Source: Congeria kusceri (taxonomy: Eukaryota > Mollusca > Bivalvia > Myida > Dreissenidae). From it: 64,000 nt of DNA. The notes below the pieces were generated by a model. It had not been told where the DNA came from. It made no database searches and saw only the letters and a program-made list of their open reading frames with translations. Positions 12,260 through 24,030 of the stretch are shown here, in pieces (within the stretch, counting starts at the first letter, position 1; the number at the start of each line of letters is the position of its first letter). Made by a program: the position numbers and the translations under genes. Where the stretch lies: NCBI GenBank assembly GCA_027627225.1, contig CM051028.1, positions 29,102,329 through 29,166,328 on the forward strand, given 5' to 3'.

Positions 12260-13220
12260 ATTATAATTAATAAAATAATGTTCAGTTATTAAGGTACTTT
12301 AGGTTGCTTGAAAACTTAAGACACTGTGACAGTGACTTAGAAACTTGTGGTTCTAACAGAAGATGTTTGATAAAATGTCCCAAAGGAAGATATAATGTAT
12401 CAGGCTGGCTAAGATTGTATCGACAGCCACATGGTTCAAGAGCCAGTGATATTGGTTTTGGTTACTATCTAAAGGCTTTCTTGGGACACTGTTTTTGGAT
12501 GATAAAATTGGATGTATCACTTGTTGGAATATGAACTCCTGATCGGATATACTACTGTGTCACTATTAAAAAGTCATATTACATTCTTATTTATATGATA
12601 TCATAGTGCTTAGTAATGTCAAATTCACTAAGTATTAATACCTAATACTGTCATGTTATATTAATTGGATATACTAGTGTATGAAAATATCATATTAATT
12701 ACATATTCATAGAATACTACCACATTTAAAAATGTTAAATTTATTGCTTATTTATTGAATAGAACAGTATAAGAAAATGTCATAACTACATATAAATAGG
12801 AAATAATATGTTTTACAATGTCACATTTATTGCTTATTTATTGGATAATAGTGTGTATGATCTAATATAATTTTTTTTTTTTATTATACAGTACCATGTT
12901 AAGAAATGTCATATTATACACTTATTAATTGGATACTTCAATGTATGGGAATGTCATATTAATTACTTATAGGAAATTAACATTTTGAGAAATGTCATAA
13001 ATAATTACTCATTTATTGGATACTACTGAAAAACTCAAAAGGGACTCAAAACACTCAAACATCAAACTATGTGGCAGTAACTGCAGTTGTATATTTATAC
13101 CAGCTTATATATTCAATGACATATTGCTTTCCTGATATTTAACTGTTGAGACTACAGCATAAATTCTGTTTTATCACATGCTATACCTTGTCTCCCGTGT
13201 AATGCAACCATTACGAATAT
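12260..13220. other. AT-rich non-coding stretch
   Basis: Contains loosely repeated motifs such as TTATTGGATA, AATGTCATATTA and TTACTTAT, which suggest a very old decayed tandem array. No gene is supported. Confidence 0.45.
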
Positions 13221-13225
13221 TTCTA

Positions 13226-13247
13226 TCTTACACATGTGTAAGATAAC
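13226..13247. repeat. Short near-perfect palindrome
   Basis: TATCTTACACATGTGTAAGA followed by TA is self-complementary over 22 bases. It stands 0.2 kb upstream of a larger palindrome and may be part of the same element. Confidence 0.7.
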
Positions 13248-13427
13248 ATTTTGAGCGTTTTCATTGGCTATATATTATTTGACTGACCAATCGCATGACG
13301 TTATTTTGGTGAAATGACGTCGTCAACATGAAAAGACGTTATGTCAGTACACAACTTGTAGGATTTATCAACATGTTTTGATAAAATTATACGTTTTTTT
13401 TTTCGTTTAAAAGCATGTGATAAAAAA

Positions 13428-13553
13428 GATCTGACACTCGTTGTCATTTCATACTATATTTTATTAAACTCGTCCAAGAAATCCGTTAGTAAGCGAGCCT
13501 TTCCTGAACTTGTTTAATAAAATATGGTATGAAATGATAACTCGTGTCAGATC
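13428..13553. repeat. 126-bp palindromic (hairpin) element
   Basis: The left arm GATCTGACACTCGTTGTCAT, continuing TTCATACTATATTTTATTAAAC, is matched by the right arm GTTTAATAAAATATGG, TATGAAATGATAACTCG, TGTCAGATC in reverse complement, around a loop near 13475-13500. It could form a stem of about 47 bp with a few mismatches. Confidence 0.8.
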
Positions 13554-13973
13554 CTATATTTCTGTAATGAAGTTCTCAGAAATCCATTTAAACAATATCA
13601 AGCATTTGATCAAAGTCTGAAAACCTCTGCTTACTGGATTTTATAATGAAGTTACCCATAATTGAGTTGCTAAGCCTTTTAGAGACCTAGGAATTAGAAA
13701 TGGCAATCTTGGATCTGTCAAGACTTTGCTCTGGAATAAAATTTTCTGCCTTCCAGCAACTGTTTGATTGAATTAATGAGACATGATAAAATGCCTGGCA
13801 ATGTCAAGAAATATAAACACATTTATCAGGATGAATTAGATTGGATGGACAGTTACATGGTGTGGAATCTGGTAAGAATGCAGAGCTTGCAGACACTGAT
13901 ACAGAATTTTGAGTTATAGGGGATGGAAATATTCAGTATTAAACTGCAAACAAACTGCGTCTAGTCTCTTTAA

Positions 13974-14092
13974 TGTTGGGATAGATGCGCTAGAAGGTTC
14001 GCTATAGACTTTTATGTTGGGATAGATGCGCTAGAAGGTTCGCTATAGACTTTTATGTTGGGATAGATGCGCTAGAAGGTTCGCTATAGACT
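13974..14092. repeat. 41-bp tandem repeat, three copies
   Basis: The unit TGTTGGGATAGATGCGCTAG, AAGGTTCGCTATAGACTTTTA is repeated almost exactly three times. Too short an array to say more than that it arose by slippage or unequal exchange. Confidence 0.9.
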
Positions 14093-14099
14093 AATTTTA

Positions 14100-15090
14100 G
14101 TCCCTGAAAACAAACTGCTGAAACTGTAGGAATAGTTACATTTCTTTGGGAGAGTTTACTGTCTTGAGCAAGATCAAAATGGCAAGCACATTGTACAAGG
14201 AGCAAAGTAGGAGCAAAGTAACATAATATTACGACGAATTCAATATTTGACTGAAACGACTGCATCAGTATAGGTGCGCTATTGAGAAAAAAATAAAAAT
14301 AAAAAATAAATACCACAAAACTGATTTGATAATTACAATCAATTGAAGAACACATAATTGGCAGTAAAATATAAGTTCTTGTGAGGTTTAATAATTCGAA
14401 TGTTGGACGATTTTAGAGGGGGTGTACTCTGCTTCTGCTCCCTTCTAAATCTGCTTATGACTTGATGCTAGCATGATAGCAGTTGGTTTGTGGATAGCAG
14501 TTGGTTTGTGGATAGCTGTTGGTTTGTTATTTGCAAATTGGCCGTTACTGAATCGGAAGTGCTTTTTGTAAACTGTAAACTGAGATTAAGAAAAGTAATT
14601 ATGTGATTATGTACAATAATTATGAAACCCTTGTTTTTTTATTGTAAATATCAATTGGTGCAATTAATACAAAATCAAAAGGTAATCTAATTTAATTAAG
14701 TTAGGTAATTATAAAAAAAGAACTGTTCTTTTCATGCGTTTTTAAAATTAATGTTTCAAACAACTGCTTATTGTGCAATGCTCTTGAATACATTAAAACA
14801 TGTTTTGGGCAAGTTTTTGTATTGAAAGTGCAAGTGTGGTATTGTTTGTGAATTTATACAAATTACCGATAATGAAGTTGATGAACGCTTGATGCAGATT
14901 TGTTGGCAATTTGTGCAAATGTGAAATGCAAAAATATATAACTATAAATTGTTCAGAACTTGAGGAGACAGTTGGGAGTAATAAAGTGCATTGAAAATAG
15001 TAGACAAATCACACACAAAATAACAGAATGTATTCAGACAATTGCAAGGCTGGGAGGCCTGTATGTGTATGGGTTCATTTGCTATGATTG
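14100..15090. other. Non-coding stretch
   Basis: No exon, RNA or repeat family recognised; a small GGATAGCAGTTGGTTTGT duplication occurs near 14480-14525. Confidence 0.45.
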
Positions 15091-15096
15091 CTGTAG

Positions 15097-15185
15097 AGAT
15101 AGAGTGACATTGCTCGTTACCATGGAACTGGATGGCTACGTTATCATGATTATAGAAACAAAGGATAACCAGGTGAAACTTGTAG
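15097..15185 (+). CDS. Candidate exon: start of an N-terminal PDZ domain
   Basis: Between a possible acceptor (GATTGCTGTAG) and a good donor (G then GTAAGC), one frame reads DRVTLLVTMELDGYVIMII and then ETKDNQVKLV. This can be laid out as PDZ strand A (RVTLLV), a carboxylate-loop-like DGYVI, strand B and strand C. The exon ends one base into a codon, which is exactly what the clear PDZ exon at 20281 requires, and joining them gives GSPAEK. Against it: the acceptor has a poor pyrimidine tract, GYVI departs from the usual GLGF-type loop, and the joined domain is three or four residues short before GSPAEK. A small exon may be missing, or the match may be chance. Confidence 0.3.
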
Positions 15186-15443
15186 GTAAGCTAAGAATTG
15201 AAAGATGTTTCCAATTGTGGACCATTTCCCTCCAAAAAACTAGTAAAATAGCTTTATGAATTGTTGTCACCTGTGCTGAATGGCACAGAAAGGTAGCAAT
15301 ATTCTGCCTGGGTATCTGTCACAGAATTACCTATGGGTACCTGTAATGTTTATTTCTCTTGAACAGTAGCACACAACTAGTTAGGCATGTTGTTTCAAAC
15401 TTAACACTGGTTAGGAATTGACATTCATATTACCATAAATAAA

Positions 15444-15559
15444 AACTTATTAAATGGCAAAACCGTGCCAGAATTGGTTATTGGCACAATAAACCTGGAC
15501 TAATACAGGTTTGGAGTGTCAATAACCACTTCCCGCACGGCTTTGCCGTTTAATGAGTT
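15444..15559. repeat. 116-bp palindromic element
   Basis: AACTTATTAAATGGCAAAAC, CGTGCC and GGTTATTGGCAC on the left are matched in reverse complement by GTGTCAATAACC, CGCACGG and TTTGCCGTTTAATGAGTT on the right, around CCTGGACTAATACAGG at the tip. It would fold into one long imperfect hairpin. Confidence 0.8.
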
Positions 15560-17450
15560 GTTTATTATACACCACCGCTATTATCTTTCAAAAACTGAAC
15601 AAAACACGTGTGACTCAATTTTTCAACCCCATAAAGACCGCGGAAGAGCATGCGCACTCATGTCATTAATATATGACATCATGATCAATTATTTCCAAAA
15701 TAGACATGTTGTGTTTTCTCGATAGATACCGTTAATAAAGGTTTTTCAGAAAGTAATATAAGCATGTTTTAAATGTGACGAATTATTAATATTGTATGCA
15801 CCTAAATTAAATTAAACTTTTATTCAGAAAAATGAGAGATTGCGTCATTACGTGCACATGCAAATAACTGGAACTACCTGTATTGGCACGATAGCTAAAG
15901 GTTATTGATTTTTTTCCTGTACAAATGTGTTACTACTTATAGTAAGGTTATCCAGGTTCTCGCTTATGTAATGCTCAGACTCTCACTAAAATTGGTGGAA
16001 AGTGTCAACATCTCAAAGGTGAGTATTCAATTTTTTACACTACCTCCCATTTTGAGCATGAGACTATGCATTAGCAGAAACACTTCTGTAAAACTGGAAA
16101 TCATTTGTCTTTCCCAGAAACCAGTATGCAATTGCTACTGTTATCATTATTACTCACCATTCTTTGTCGAAAAGCGAGGTTTGGCATCATTTCAGTCTTC
16201 AAGATGAGGAACAAAAAACATATGCCACATCTACTGAAGTATACATTGTAACATAAAATATACATGTATTGCTTGATCGTAAATTTGTATCTTAAAACTG
16301 TGTGCTTCCAAAATATTTACATGACAAAGTGCTAATTTATGCAATAGTTGACTGTTAAAGCCGCATTAAAGGTGAAAATTGACAAATTTAGAATAAAAGA
16401 TTAAAAAGACATTTAAATGTCTGGTAAAATTGTATTATTGGATGCTTAAGCTTCTGTTATACCCTGTGTCTTGAAACTGTTTGATTTTTGGATACCATGT
16501 AAAATGAAAACACCGATCCTCCAAGTAAACTGTTTATAAACACTTGCTTTGTTTATTTGCTAGTGTGGTGATTTTCAAAAGTTCCATGCTTTTCATCAAT
16601 AACTGTACTTCAGCAGTAATATCAAATTACATAAACTGGACAAGTCATTATGAGGGCCGTCTATACAACATTTGGAACAGTATTTCAAGTTTGTAATATA
16701 CTACATTCAACAATTTACAAACTAAAAATCACTTGGTAAGTTTCTGACCACTAATAAGTTAATTTGCATAGATAAAACGTGTTGCTTTGTTTATAATTAC
16801 CTATGTTTTCTCAATTTGTTGTTCCAATGTATTCAATTTTTGATACTAGTATAGGTTTATTAGAGGACCCTCGAAATTGAAACACTTCACTGAACACGGT
16901 AACAGGATTTCTTCATGCAAAAAAATCATGCATGGGATTAACATTCCGTTTAATGTAAACAATAAAGTGGAAATAAAACTAGTCAAATTCCATTTATTTG
17001 AAGAAAATTTAAAAAAAGTGTTTGGTCATAATGTTTTATTTTATGTGTTTGTAAACTATTTATTAAATTATTGATGGTTGTCTTAACTTGTTGCACCTTG
17101 TGTGTGTCTTTAAAATAATACATACCACTGTTACCCAGGTAATGATTTGCTTCATGGGCTGTAGCATTACCCAATCTGATATATGATGGGTACTTAAAGG
17201 GGCTATGTCAACAAAAGGGGCCTCAAAGGGGTAATTTCTTTAATAAATCTCAAATTAAGATATTAACAACGGCATATAATAACAGTTAAAACAAGGTATA
17301 TAAAATGGGAAAAGAGTTTTCGCATTCTGAAATACAAATCAATTTATAATAATAATTATGAGTCATGTTTGTTTGGCCATTTTCATGTTTACATTGTGAT
17401 GTCAGAATTGTGAGTATTTTGTATAACCATAGTTTACAAGTTTCTTTACA
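15560..17450. other. Non-coding stretch, probably intron
   Basis: No conserved exon is recognised. A GTGAGT donor-like site at 16018 follows an open frame, but the encoded peptide has no PDZ or other family features and was not called. Confidence 0.45.
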
Positions 17451-17453
17451 AAG

Positions 17454-17540
17454 CAGAATAGCACAGTTGGTTTAAGAGCTGTCTACAGTCGTTTTTTTGT
17501 ATGGTTCCTAAGTCATGAGTTCGATACCCGCTTGGGACTT
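17454..17540 (+). other. tRNA-like sequence (SINE head or pseudogene)
   Basis: TAGCACAGTTGGTTTAAGAG resembles an A box and GAGTTCGATACCC a B box, separated by about 40 bases including a T run. The Pol III promoter boxes are recognisable but acceptor and anticodon stems are not, so a tRNA-derived SINE fragment is likelier than a tRNA gene. Confidence 0.4.
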
Positions 17541-17595
17541 TAATTTTTTCAAACATTTTTGCTGATGTGTTTTTATGTAATATCTCACTAAGTAT

Positions 17596-18264
17596 TACCG
17601 TATTTACCCTATGTATCGGGACACTTGTCCCAATATAAAAGGTCATAACTGAGTGGAGCGTGTCAAGAACACCGGGTAGTATAGCGTGTTAGTTCACAGT
17701 TTGCACCACGGGTCAATTAAACAGACCTTAGACGTGTTTTGTTAGCGATAAGAACGCCGCATGTGGCACACTAACTGGCTTCATGAGAGATCCGACAATT
17801 ATCACATACTACCGGGTAGTTACCCTAACACTGGTAACTGTTTATTTACATTAATTGAAAATTTTATGGTTTGTTATAAGAAGTTCAATAAATTATTTAA
17901 TATACGTATCATTTTATGCACATGACGTAATACATGCATTAAAATTTTGAAAACGGTAGTCTTTGTAGTTTTTATTATATAAAAGGGGTACATTCTTATT
18001 ATTTGCAGCATATCTATTGCAATATACAGTGTACAGTAGATCTATACTACTCTGATCATATTGAAATCGAAAGATATTTATTTTAAACTGGCAAAGTTGA
18101 AGACTATTTACCATTATATTTTTGTGTCCCAATATTTAGGGACAAGAAGAAATTCAAATTTCAAAAGTGTCCCAATACTAAAGGACTCAAAAAATTATTC
18201 TTTTTCCGAAAAATAGGGGTGTTCCAATATTTAGGGTGTCCCAATACATAGGGTAAATACGGTA
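17596..18264. mobile_element. TIR transposon ending CCGTATTTACCC, TA-flanked
   Basis: The left end TACCGTATTTACCCTATGTA and the right end TACATAGGGTAAATACGGTA are near-perfect inverted repeats. The repeats also share GGGACAC/GTGTCCC just inside. Taking the flanking TA as the target duplication, the element is CCGTATTT...AAATACGG, compatible with TA-targeting superfamilies such as Tc1/mariner. The interior of about 0.6 kb has no transposase, so it is non-autonomous. Several GTCCCAATA motifs recur near the right end. Confidence 0.75.
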
Positions 18265-18374
18265 TGTTATTTATTCTTGATTGAATGTAAATGTGTTAGT
18301 AAAGCACATTTCTATAATGTAATATCATTGATAGTACAACAGGAAACCAATTTTTCGTTGACATAGTCCCTTAA

Positions 18375-18903
18375 TGCGTCAGTCACACATTCCTGATTTT
18401 TACTGCCGTTCTGGAGCGGACAGCGTCCCGAATCAGATATGTCAAAAGTCCGGACAATATTCTGAGATTCGGGGCTCGAAATTCAATTTTTGATCATAAG
18501 ATCGAATATGTCCGGACAGCGTTTAGACAGCATTTAGACAGAGTCCCGACAGCGTTCCGTTCTTCTGAATAGCATTATCAATCCCGTTCCATAGGACATT
18601 GTCCCGATAACGTCCTGACACTGTCCCGAATTTGAACTGATAAAGCCGAATCTAGCCCGACAGAGTCCCGACTGTACAAATTTGGTTGAGTCTCCCGAAT
18701 GTTAAGGGAAACCTTTAACTGTCGGGAGTGCTTGGCCGATCACGCGGAACATGTCCCGATAATTCACGATTCTTAGGACAGTGTACCGACAGCGTTCCGA
18801 CACCTCCAGACAGCGTCGCGACATTCCCAAATTTTTAATTATTTGTATCGTAGCGCTGTTGTATGCTATCGGGAGCCATAATCAGGAATGTGTGACTGAG
18901 GCT
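18375..18903. mobile_element. TTAA-flanked MITE (piggyBac-like)
   Basis: The 529-bp segment is bounded by TTAA at 18371-18374 and 18904-18907. Its ends are TGCGTCAGTCACACATTCCT and, reverse complemented, AGCCTCAGTCACACATTCCT. A TTAA target duplication is the signature of piggyBac-type insertion; the terminal bases are not the usual CCC, so the superfamily is inference. The interior is unusually GC-rich for the window and repeats TCCCGACAG/GTCCGGACAG motifs. It has no long ORF. Confidence 0.75.
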
Positions 18904-19026
18904 TTAAGTGGCTTTAAAAGGCTTTAAGTGCATGTACTCATACCAGCCCTACTATGAATCAGAATTCAAAGGCCCAGTACATGAATATCTACACCTCGAG
19001 ATAATTGTTTTGTTCCTCTTAAAATA

Positions 19027-19264
19027 TACGTGGTGCGTCGTGGGAAAACCGGACTTAATTCATGTGCGTAAAGTGTTGTCCCGGATTAGCCTGTGCAGTC
19101 CGCACAGGCTAATCCAGGACAACTTTTTCGGCCTTCAGTGGATTTATGTTTAGAAGAGACTTCCTTGAAACAAAAAATACCATAAAAGCGGAAAGTGCCA
19201 TCCCGCACAGGCTAATCTGGGAGGACACTTTACGCACATGCATTCAGTCCGGTTTTCCCATGAG
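19027..19264 (-). mobile_element. Seven-copy hairpin element, copy C (inverted)
   Basis: Starts ACGTGGTGCGTCGTGGGAAA and ends CGGTTTTCCCATGAG. The asymmetric centre reads GTTTAGAAGAGACTTCCTTG, opposite to copies A, B, D and F. The right arm has lost part of the nested hairpin, so it is a decayed copy. Confidence 0.8.
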
Positions 19265-20020
19265 TTAAGTTAGCAACATTTTATTTAATTGTATAATAAC
19301 AAAAAAAATAAAGAAAAATACATAGTTCATTGATAAAATATGACAGTTTAAAACTCTACGCAGTCTAAACGCATGGAGTAAAAATGTTAGCAAGCCAAAA
19401 ATTTCAGGCTTTAATTACAAAGATGTACGAGTAATGTTATAAAAATGTTTGTTGGAATCATCTGTTGAAGGAGTTAAGAAACGAAGACATCATCACCTCT
19501 GTACAAGATATAATAATGATTTAATTTTTTTCTATTTTTACATAATATTTATTGGAGAATGCTGTACATGGGAAGGGACTTAAATCTATCATGTATTTAA
19601 TTATTGAGAAGAGTTGCTTCCCTTCATTGTATGCTACAAAATTTGGTGGTTTAAATTTGTACAATGGTTGTTGTGTTACAATGAATCGTTTACTAAAATG
19701 TTCTGTATTCGTCAACAACAAGACATTCTAGTGTTTATAACATAGCGTAGGTTTGCTCGATGCCCTGGCATTGTTAGATCACTGTAACAGTTCACAATTA
19801 TTTTTTTTTCGTAATGTAGAATCTTGTGGGGGGTTGTCAAGCATGTGAATATAACCATTTTCCCATATAATGTCATCATTATTGTTAAATAGTGTTAGTG
19901 TCCGTTGAAAAACTGGAGCAGAATTTTGCCTTCTACGAGATTACCATTGGAGGATGTCATCATCTAATTTATGCAACATAGGGTAAATTGCATACTAGCA
20001 CTTGACTCATACATAAGTCT
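19265..20020. other. Non-coding intronic stretch
   Basis: AT-rich; no exon or repeat recognised. Confidence 0.45.
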
Positions 20021-20021
20021 T

Positions 20022-20240
20022 AAACCGGTCTTAATGCATGTGCGTAAAGTGTCGTCCCGGGACGGCACTTTCCGCTTTTATGGTATTTTCTGTTTCAATG
20101 AAGTGTCTTCTAACCATAAATCCACTTTAGGCAGAAAGTGTCATCCCGGATTAGCCTGTGCAGACTGCACAGGCTAATCTGGGATGATACTTTACGCACA
20201 TGCATTAAGTCCGGTTTTCCCACGATACGCCACATATATA
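20022..20240 (+). mobile_element. Seven-copy hairpin element, copy D, 40 bp before an exon
   Basis: Begins inside the left arm at AAACCGGTCTTAATGCATG and ends at TACGCCACATATATA. The left nested hairpin is deleted (TCGTCCCGGGACGGCAC), while the right arm is intact. Its right end lies only 40 bp before the PDZ exon at 20281, so the branch point and polypyrimidine tract of that exon are compressed between element and exon. Confidence 0.85.
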
Positions 20241-20280
20241 TTCTTCTAATACATTTTACCTTGTACTGAATTTTTTTCAG

Positions 20281-20390
20281 GTTCGCCTGCAGAAAAAGCC
20301 AGTTTGCTTGTCGGTGATGAAATCATTGAAATCAATGGAAAATCCCTTGAAAATGTCTCACATGCAGAGGTTATTGCATACATACACAAG
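20281..20390 (+). CDS. PDZ-domain exon (carboxyl half, part 1)
   Basis: The exon follows GAATTTTTTTCAG and is followed by GTACCA. It starts two bases into a codon and ends on a codon boundary. The product reads SPAEKASLLVGDEIIEING, then KSLENVSHAEVIAYIHK. This is the hallmark PDZ stretch from strand C to helix B: GSPAEKA, the VGDEI strand D, the EIN turn, and helix B beginning SHAEVIAYI. The histidine at the helix B start (SHAEV) is the position that selects class I ligands (S/T-x-hydrophobic). The upstream half of the domain is not certain (see 15097). It resembles the PDZ of scaffold and signalling proteins generally; I cannot name the closest family. It pairs with 29758. Confidence 0.85.
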
Positions 20391-20602
20391 GTACCATATA
20401 CACTATTTTAGTAAAATAATATTTTATTAATGATAATTATAATAATAATTGGTAATTTTAACAGTTCACCAATCAACATGTACCAGTATACAAATATAAC
20501 TTTTATTCTATTCTTGTTGGAAATTGTGCCCCACCAAGTGTAAAGGAAATGGTAGACATGCTGCAACAACCAATGTTTCTTGGTTAGGCATAAACGAAAT
20601 AT

Positions 20603-20932
20603 GTTTGTTTCAGGTTAAATGCCCCAACAAATTAGGGTAGGTAGGTAGGGATTTATTTTTGTTTATTATTTGTTTTTATTTGGTAAATGGTAAACTTAAA
20701 GATGCAAAAACTAAATAAATATTAAAAACATACCAGTAATGTCCTTAAACATTGTTTTTAAGTGGATGCTATCAGAACAAAACGCTTAATTTATAATAAA
20801 AAAACACCACATTTTATTATTGGAAAAAAATCAAAAAAGGTAAATAAAACAATTTTTTTTTTGACAAACTCAATAAATTTTTCTAGAGTTGGGGCATTTT
20901 TTTTAGGGTAGGTCGGCTAACCTGAAACAAAC
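20603..20932. mobile_element. 330-bp MITE with perfect 15-bp TIRs
   Basis: GTTTGTTTCAGGTTA at the left is perfectly inverted as TAACCTGAAACAAAC at the right. Subterminal TGCCCCAAC/GTTGGGGCA and a GGGTAGG motif are also present. No coding sequence. Lies in the intron after the first clear PDZ exon. Confidence 0.75.
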
Positions 20933-21047
20933 TTATTTTTTAATGCCTTTAATTGGTCTTGCATGTCTGGCATGTATGATTACACACATACAATGAAGAT
21001 TTTTAAAGTTTTGAAATCCATCAGTTAAAAAGTATAAAAAAAATTAA

Positions 21048-22318
21048 CTACAGAGATTGAGTAAAATCTTTGCTTGTAAATGTTGGTCCATTTGACTGTA
21101 TGTCCATCAGTCTGTCTGTAGACCAAACCTTGGCAATAACTACACAACCCTTAGTCCTTGGTTCTTCAAACTTGGTAGGTAGGTTACATTGGTTATGACT
21201 AGTAAAGAATCCATATTGATTTTGGGGTCCTTGCATTGGTCAAAGGTCAAGATCAAACCCACAAAAAAGTAAAACCTTGTCTGGGCAATATCTAAGCAAC
21301 CGTTAGGTCTAGGTTCTTAAAACTTGGAAGGTATGTTGGTCATGACTAGTAGAAGATTCCTATTAATTATGGGGTCCTTAGGTAGCTGACCAAAAGCTGA
21401 TAAACAAAATAAATAATTGTAATACCTTGTGTGGGCAATAACTATGCAACCATTAGGCCTAGGTTCTTTAAACTTGATAGGTAGGTTCATGACTTGTAGA
21501 GGATCCTTATGGATTATTGGGTCTTTAGGTCAAAGGTCAAGGTAAAACTAAAAACACACCCGATATTGAATAATCGTAAAACCTTGTCTAGGCAATGACT
21601 ACAGAACCCTTTGGCTTAGGTTCTTCGAACTTAGTAGTTAGGTTTGTTATGACTAGTAGAGGATCCCTATGATTTAGGGGTCCTTAGGTTAAAGGTCAAG
21701 GTCATACCAACCAAAGATAATTAAAAAATACCCAATAATCATAAAACATTGTTCGTAAATAACTATGCAACGCTTAGGCATAGGTTATTTAAACTTGGTA
21801 GGTAGATTGGTCATTATTAACAGAGAATCACAATTGACTATTGGATCATTTGGTCAAAGGTCAAGGTCAAACTGACCAAAAGATGTAACAACTGACCAAT
21901 AGATTCAAAACTCTGTCCAGGCAATAACTATAGAACCCTTATGCCTATGTTCTTCCAACTTGGTAGATTGGTTAATCATGATTAGAAAAGGATTCCTATT
22001 GATTTTTGTGTCCTTGGGTCAAAAGGCAACGTCAAACTGACCAATAGTTGTTAAACCTTGTCCAGGTAATAACTATGGAACCCTTTAGCCTAGGTTTGTA
22101 AAAGATGGTAGGTTGGTTGGTTATGACTACAAGTAGATCCCTATTAATTATTAGGTCATGGGGTCAAAGCTTAAGGTCAAACTGAACAAAAGACCAAAAA
22201 AATAACAGACCCAAAAAAAATGTGTTTAATTTAACTTGTCATCTGTGCAATTTCGTGCAGAGATTGCTCTGGACCTAAAGGGGGGCATACCTGTTTTACA
22301 AATATTTATTGTTTAGTT
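21048..22318. repeat. Tandem-core dispersed repeat (about 170-bp units)
   Basis: About seven diverged units share TTGGCAATAACTA, AACCCTTAGNCCTAGGTTCTT, AAACTTGGTAGGTAGGTT, ATTGATTATGGGGTCCTTAGG and GGTCAAAGGTCAAGGTCAAA. The right end reads GGGGGGCATACCTGTTTTAC, the same end as the repeat at 42691. Non-coding, in an intron. Confidence 0.8.
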
Positions 22319-22319
22319 T

Positions 22320-23384
22320 TGATTACAATAATGGATTCCCAGACAAACTGAATATGTACATCTTTTGTTTGAAGAAATATTCTGATATTGCAACAAAAAC
22401 AACAGCAACAACACCATTAACACTATAAATTTTGTTTTATGACCACCCCGATTTTACAACCAGTTAAAAAAGACACATTTAAAGAACTGATGTTTTCCCT
22501 ATATATATCAATTTTAGCAAACTCTGATTATACAGGCACCCTGCTATTCAGTTTAACGACCATTAATCGCCGACAAATGTTAAATAATACTCATGTTGAC
22601 CCGGTTATTTGGACTAAGTTTTCCTTCTGCTGTATTGTCTGCCTTTTCAATCTGCTTTTTATTCAGTGGCCTATTTGTAACTGGGTCTCACTAAAATGCC
22701 GACAAAAGTGTTGATAACATGGGAGAGCATTCCTAGATTCAATATATCAGCAGGTTGTGGTTCAAATAAATATGATGTACAATTGTTAGTTGACATGTTT
22801 ATTTGTTCATTGCAAAATACTGTTATTATTTTTCCAAAATAAATTAAGAATGAAGGTAGTCATAATGTTTATATTATAAAGCTTTCAACATAACTTCCAA
22901 CACTTATTATACAATATTTAATTAAATTTAAGGGCTACGTTCATAATAATTAATTTCATATGATATCTTGTTATAAAAATTTAAAAGTCCTTTAAAATAA
23001 ATATAACATATTTTAGGAAACATTTCACACTGCTATCAATATGTCTAGAGATGCTGCAGCTCAATGATAAAAAGTGCTTTCAGTCCTTTGATTTCTATAA
23101 GCAATAGTAGATGATCTAAGCGGCCTAATCGGTTGACCTACTTTAGTCAGCCATCTTGAAGCAAGGAAATCAACAGTTCAGAAATCAGTTTTTACAACTT
23201 CCTCTGTGGATTATTTTATTCAGGTAATACTTAAATTATGTTTCACATTACTGCAATAAAAGTAGTTTCCAAACAAAGTATTTTAGCCTCTTGTAATTGA
23301 ACATATTACAGAAAGTAATTGACGGACTATTTTCACAGGTAAATATTGGGAGTTCTCTCGAAATATTTGTCCAGGTGTGTCAAT
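22320..23384. other. Non-coding intronic stretch
   Basis: AT-rich sequence without recognised genes. An open frame of about 90 codons has no family features. Confidence 0.45.
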
Positions 23385-24030
23385 GAAAATGTTCAGTCTC
23401 ACCTTGCAATAGCATGGCTACATGATTTTTGGGGGGGGGGGGTTTGTTCACGAATCCCAATATATTTCCTCAAAGATACATGTTTTCTGATTACAAAACT
23501 GAAATGAAAATGAAAATATCTTACTTATAAGTGAAGTTATGACAATTTTTGTACAGCACCCGTCAAAGTGTGATAAAACGTTATACAAGAAAGTCGGCCC
23601 AACTATGAATTTGTGTTTATAAAGCTAAAAGCTATGAGGGGAAATGTATTTTATAAATGGTGCATGTTTTCTGATTACAAAACTGAAATAAAATCATAAT
23701 TATCTCACTTATAAGTGTTGTTATGACTATTTTTGTACACCACCCGTCAGGCTGCAATCAGACGAAAAGTGGGAAAATACATGAAAAATGAAGACTACTG
23801 TAGCATTGCAACATGATTTTTTTAGGGTGTTTTGATAATGAATCGAAATATATTTCCTAAAAGGTTTTCTGATTATAAAACTGAAATAAAAATTAAAATA
23901 TCTTACATGGAAGTGAATTTTTGAATGTTTTTGCACACCACCCATCAATGTGCAATAAAACGTAATACAAGAAAAAAAACCTCAAATGTCAACCCAACTA
24001 TATTTTTCACATATTAAACTAAAACCTATG
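23385..24030. repeat. Diverged tandem duplication
   Basis: Segments with ATGATTTTT, CCCAATATATTTCCTCAAA, GTTTTCTGATTACAAAACTG, AAATATCTTACTTATAAGTG and CACCCGTCAA recur about three times at intervals of roughly 190-200 bp, with a run of 14 G at 23430-23443 in the first unit. Non-coding. Confidence 0.7.

Noticed and set aside
14960..15259. Whole 99-codon frame as a single-exon gene
   Set aside because: Only the part at 15097-15185 between splice-like sites has a PDZ-like pattern; the flanking codons have no family features.
15905..16207. Open frame ending near a GTGAGT donor at 16018
   Set aside because: The possible exon 15956-16017 has the wrong phase in the frame that stays open through it, and in the phase-compatible frame shows no PDZ-like residues.
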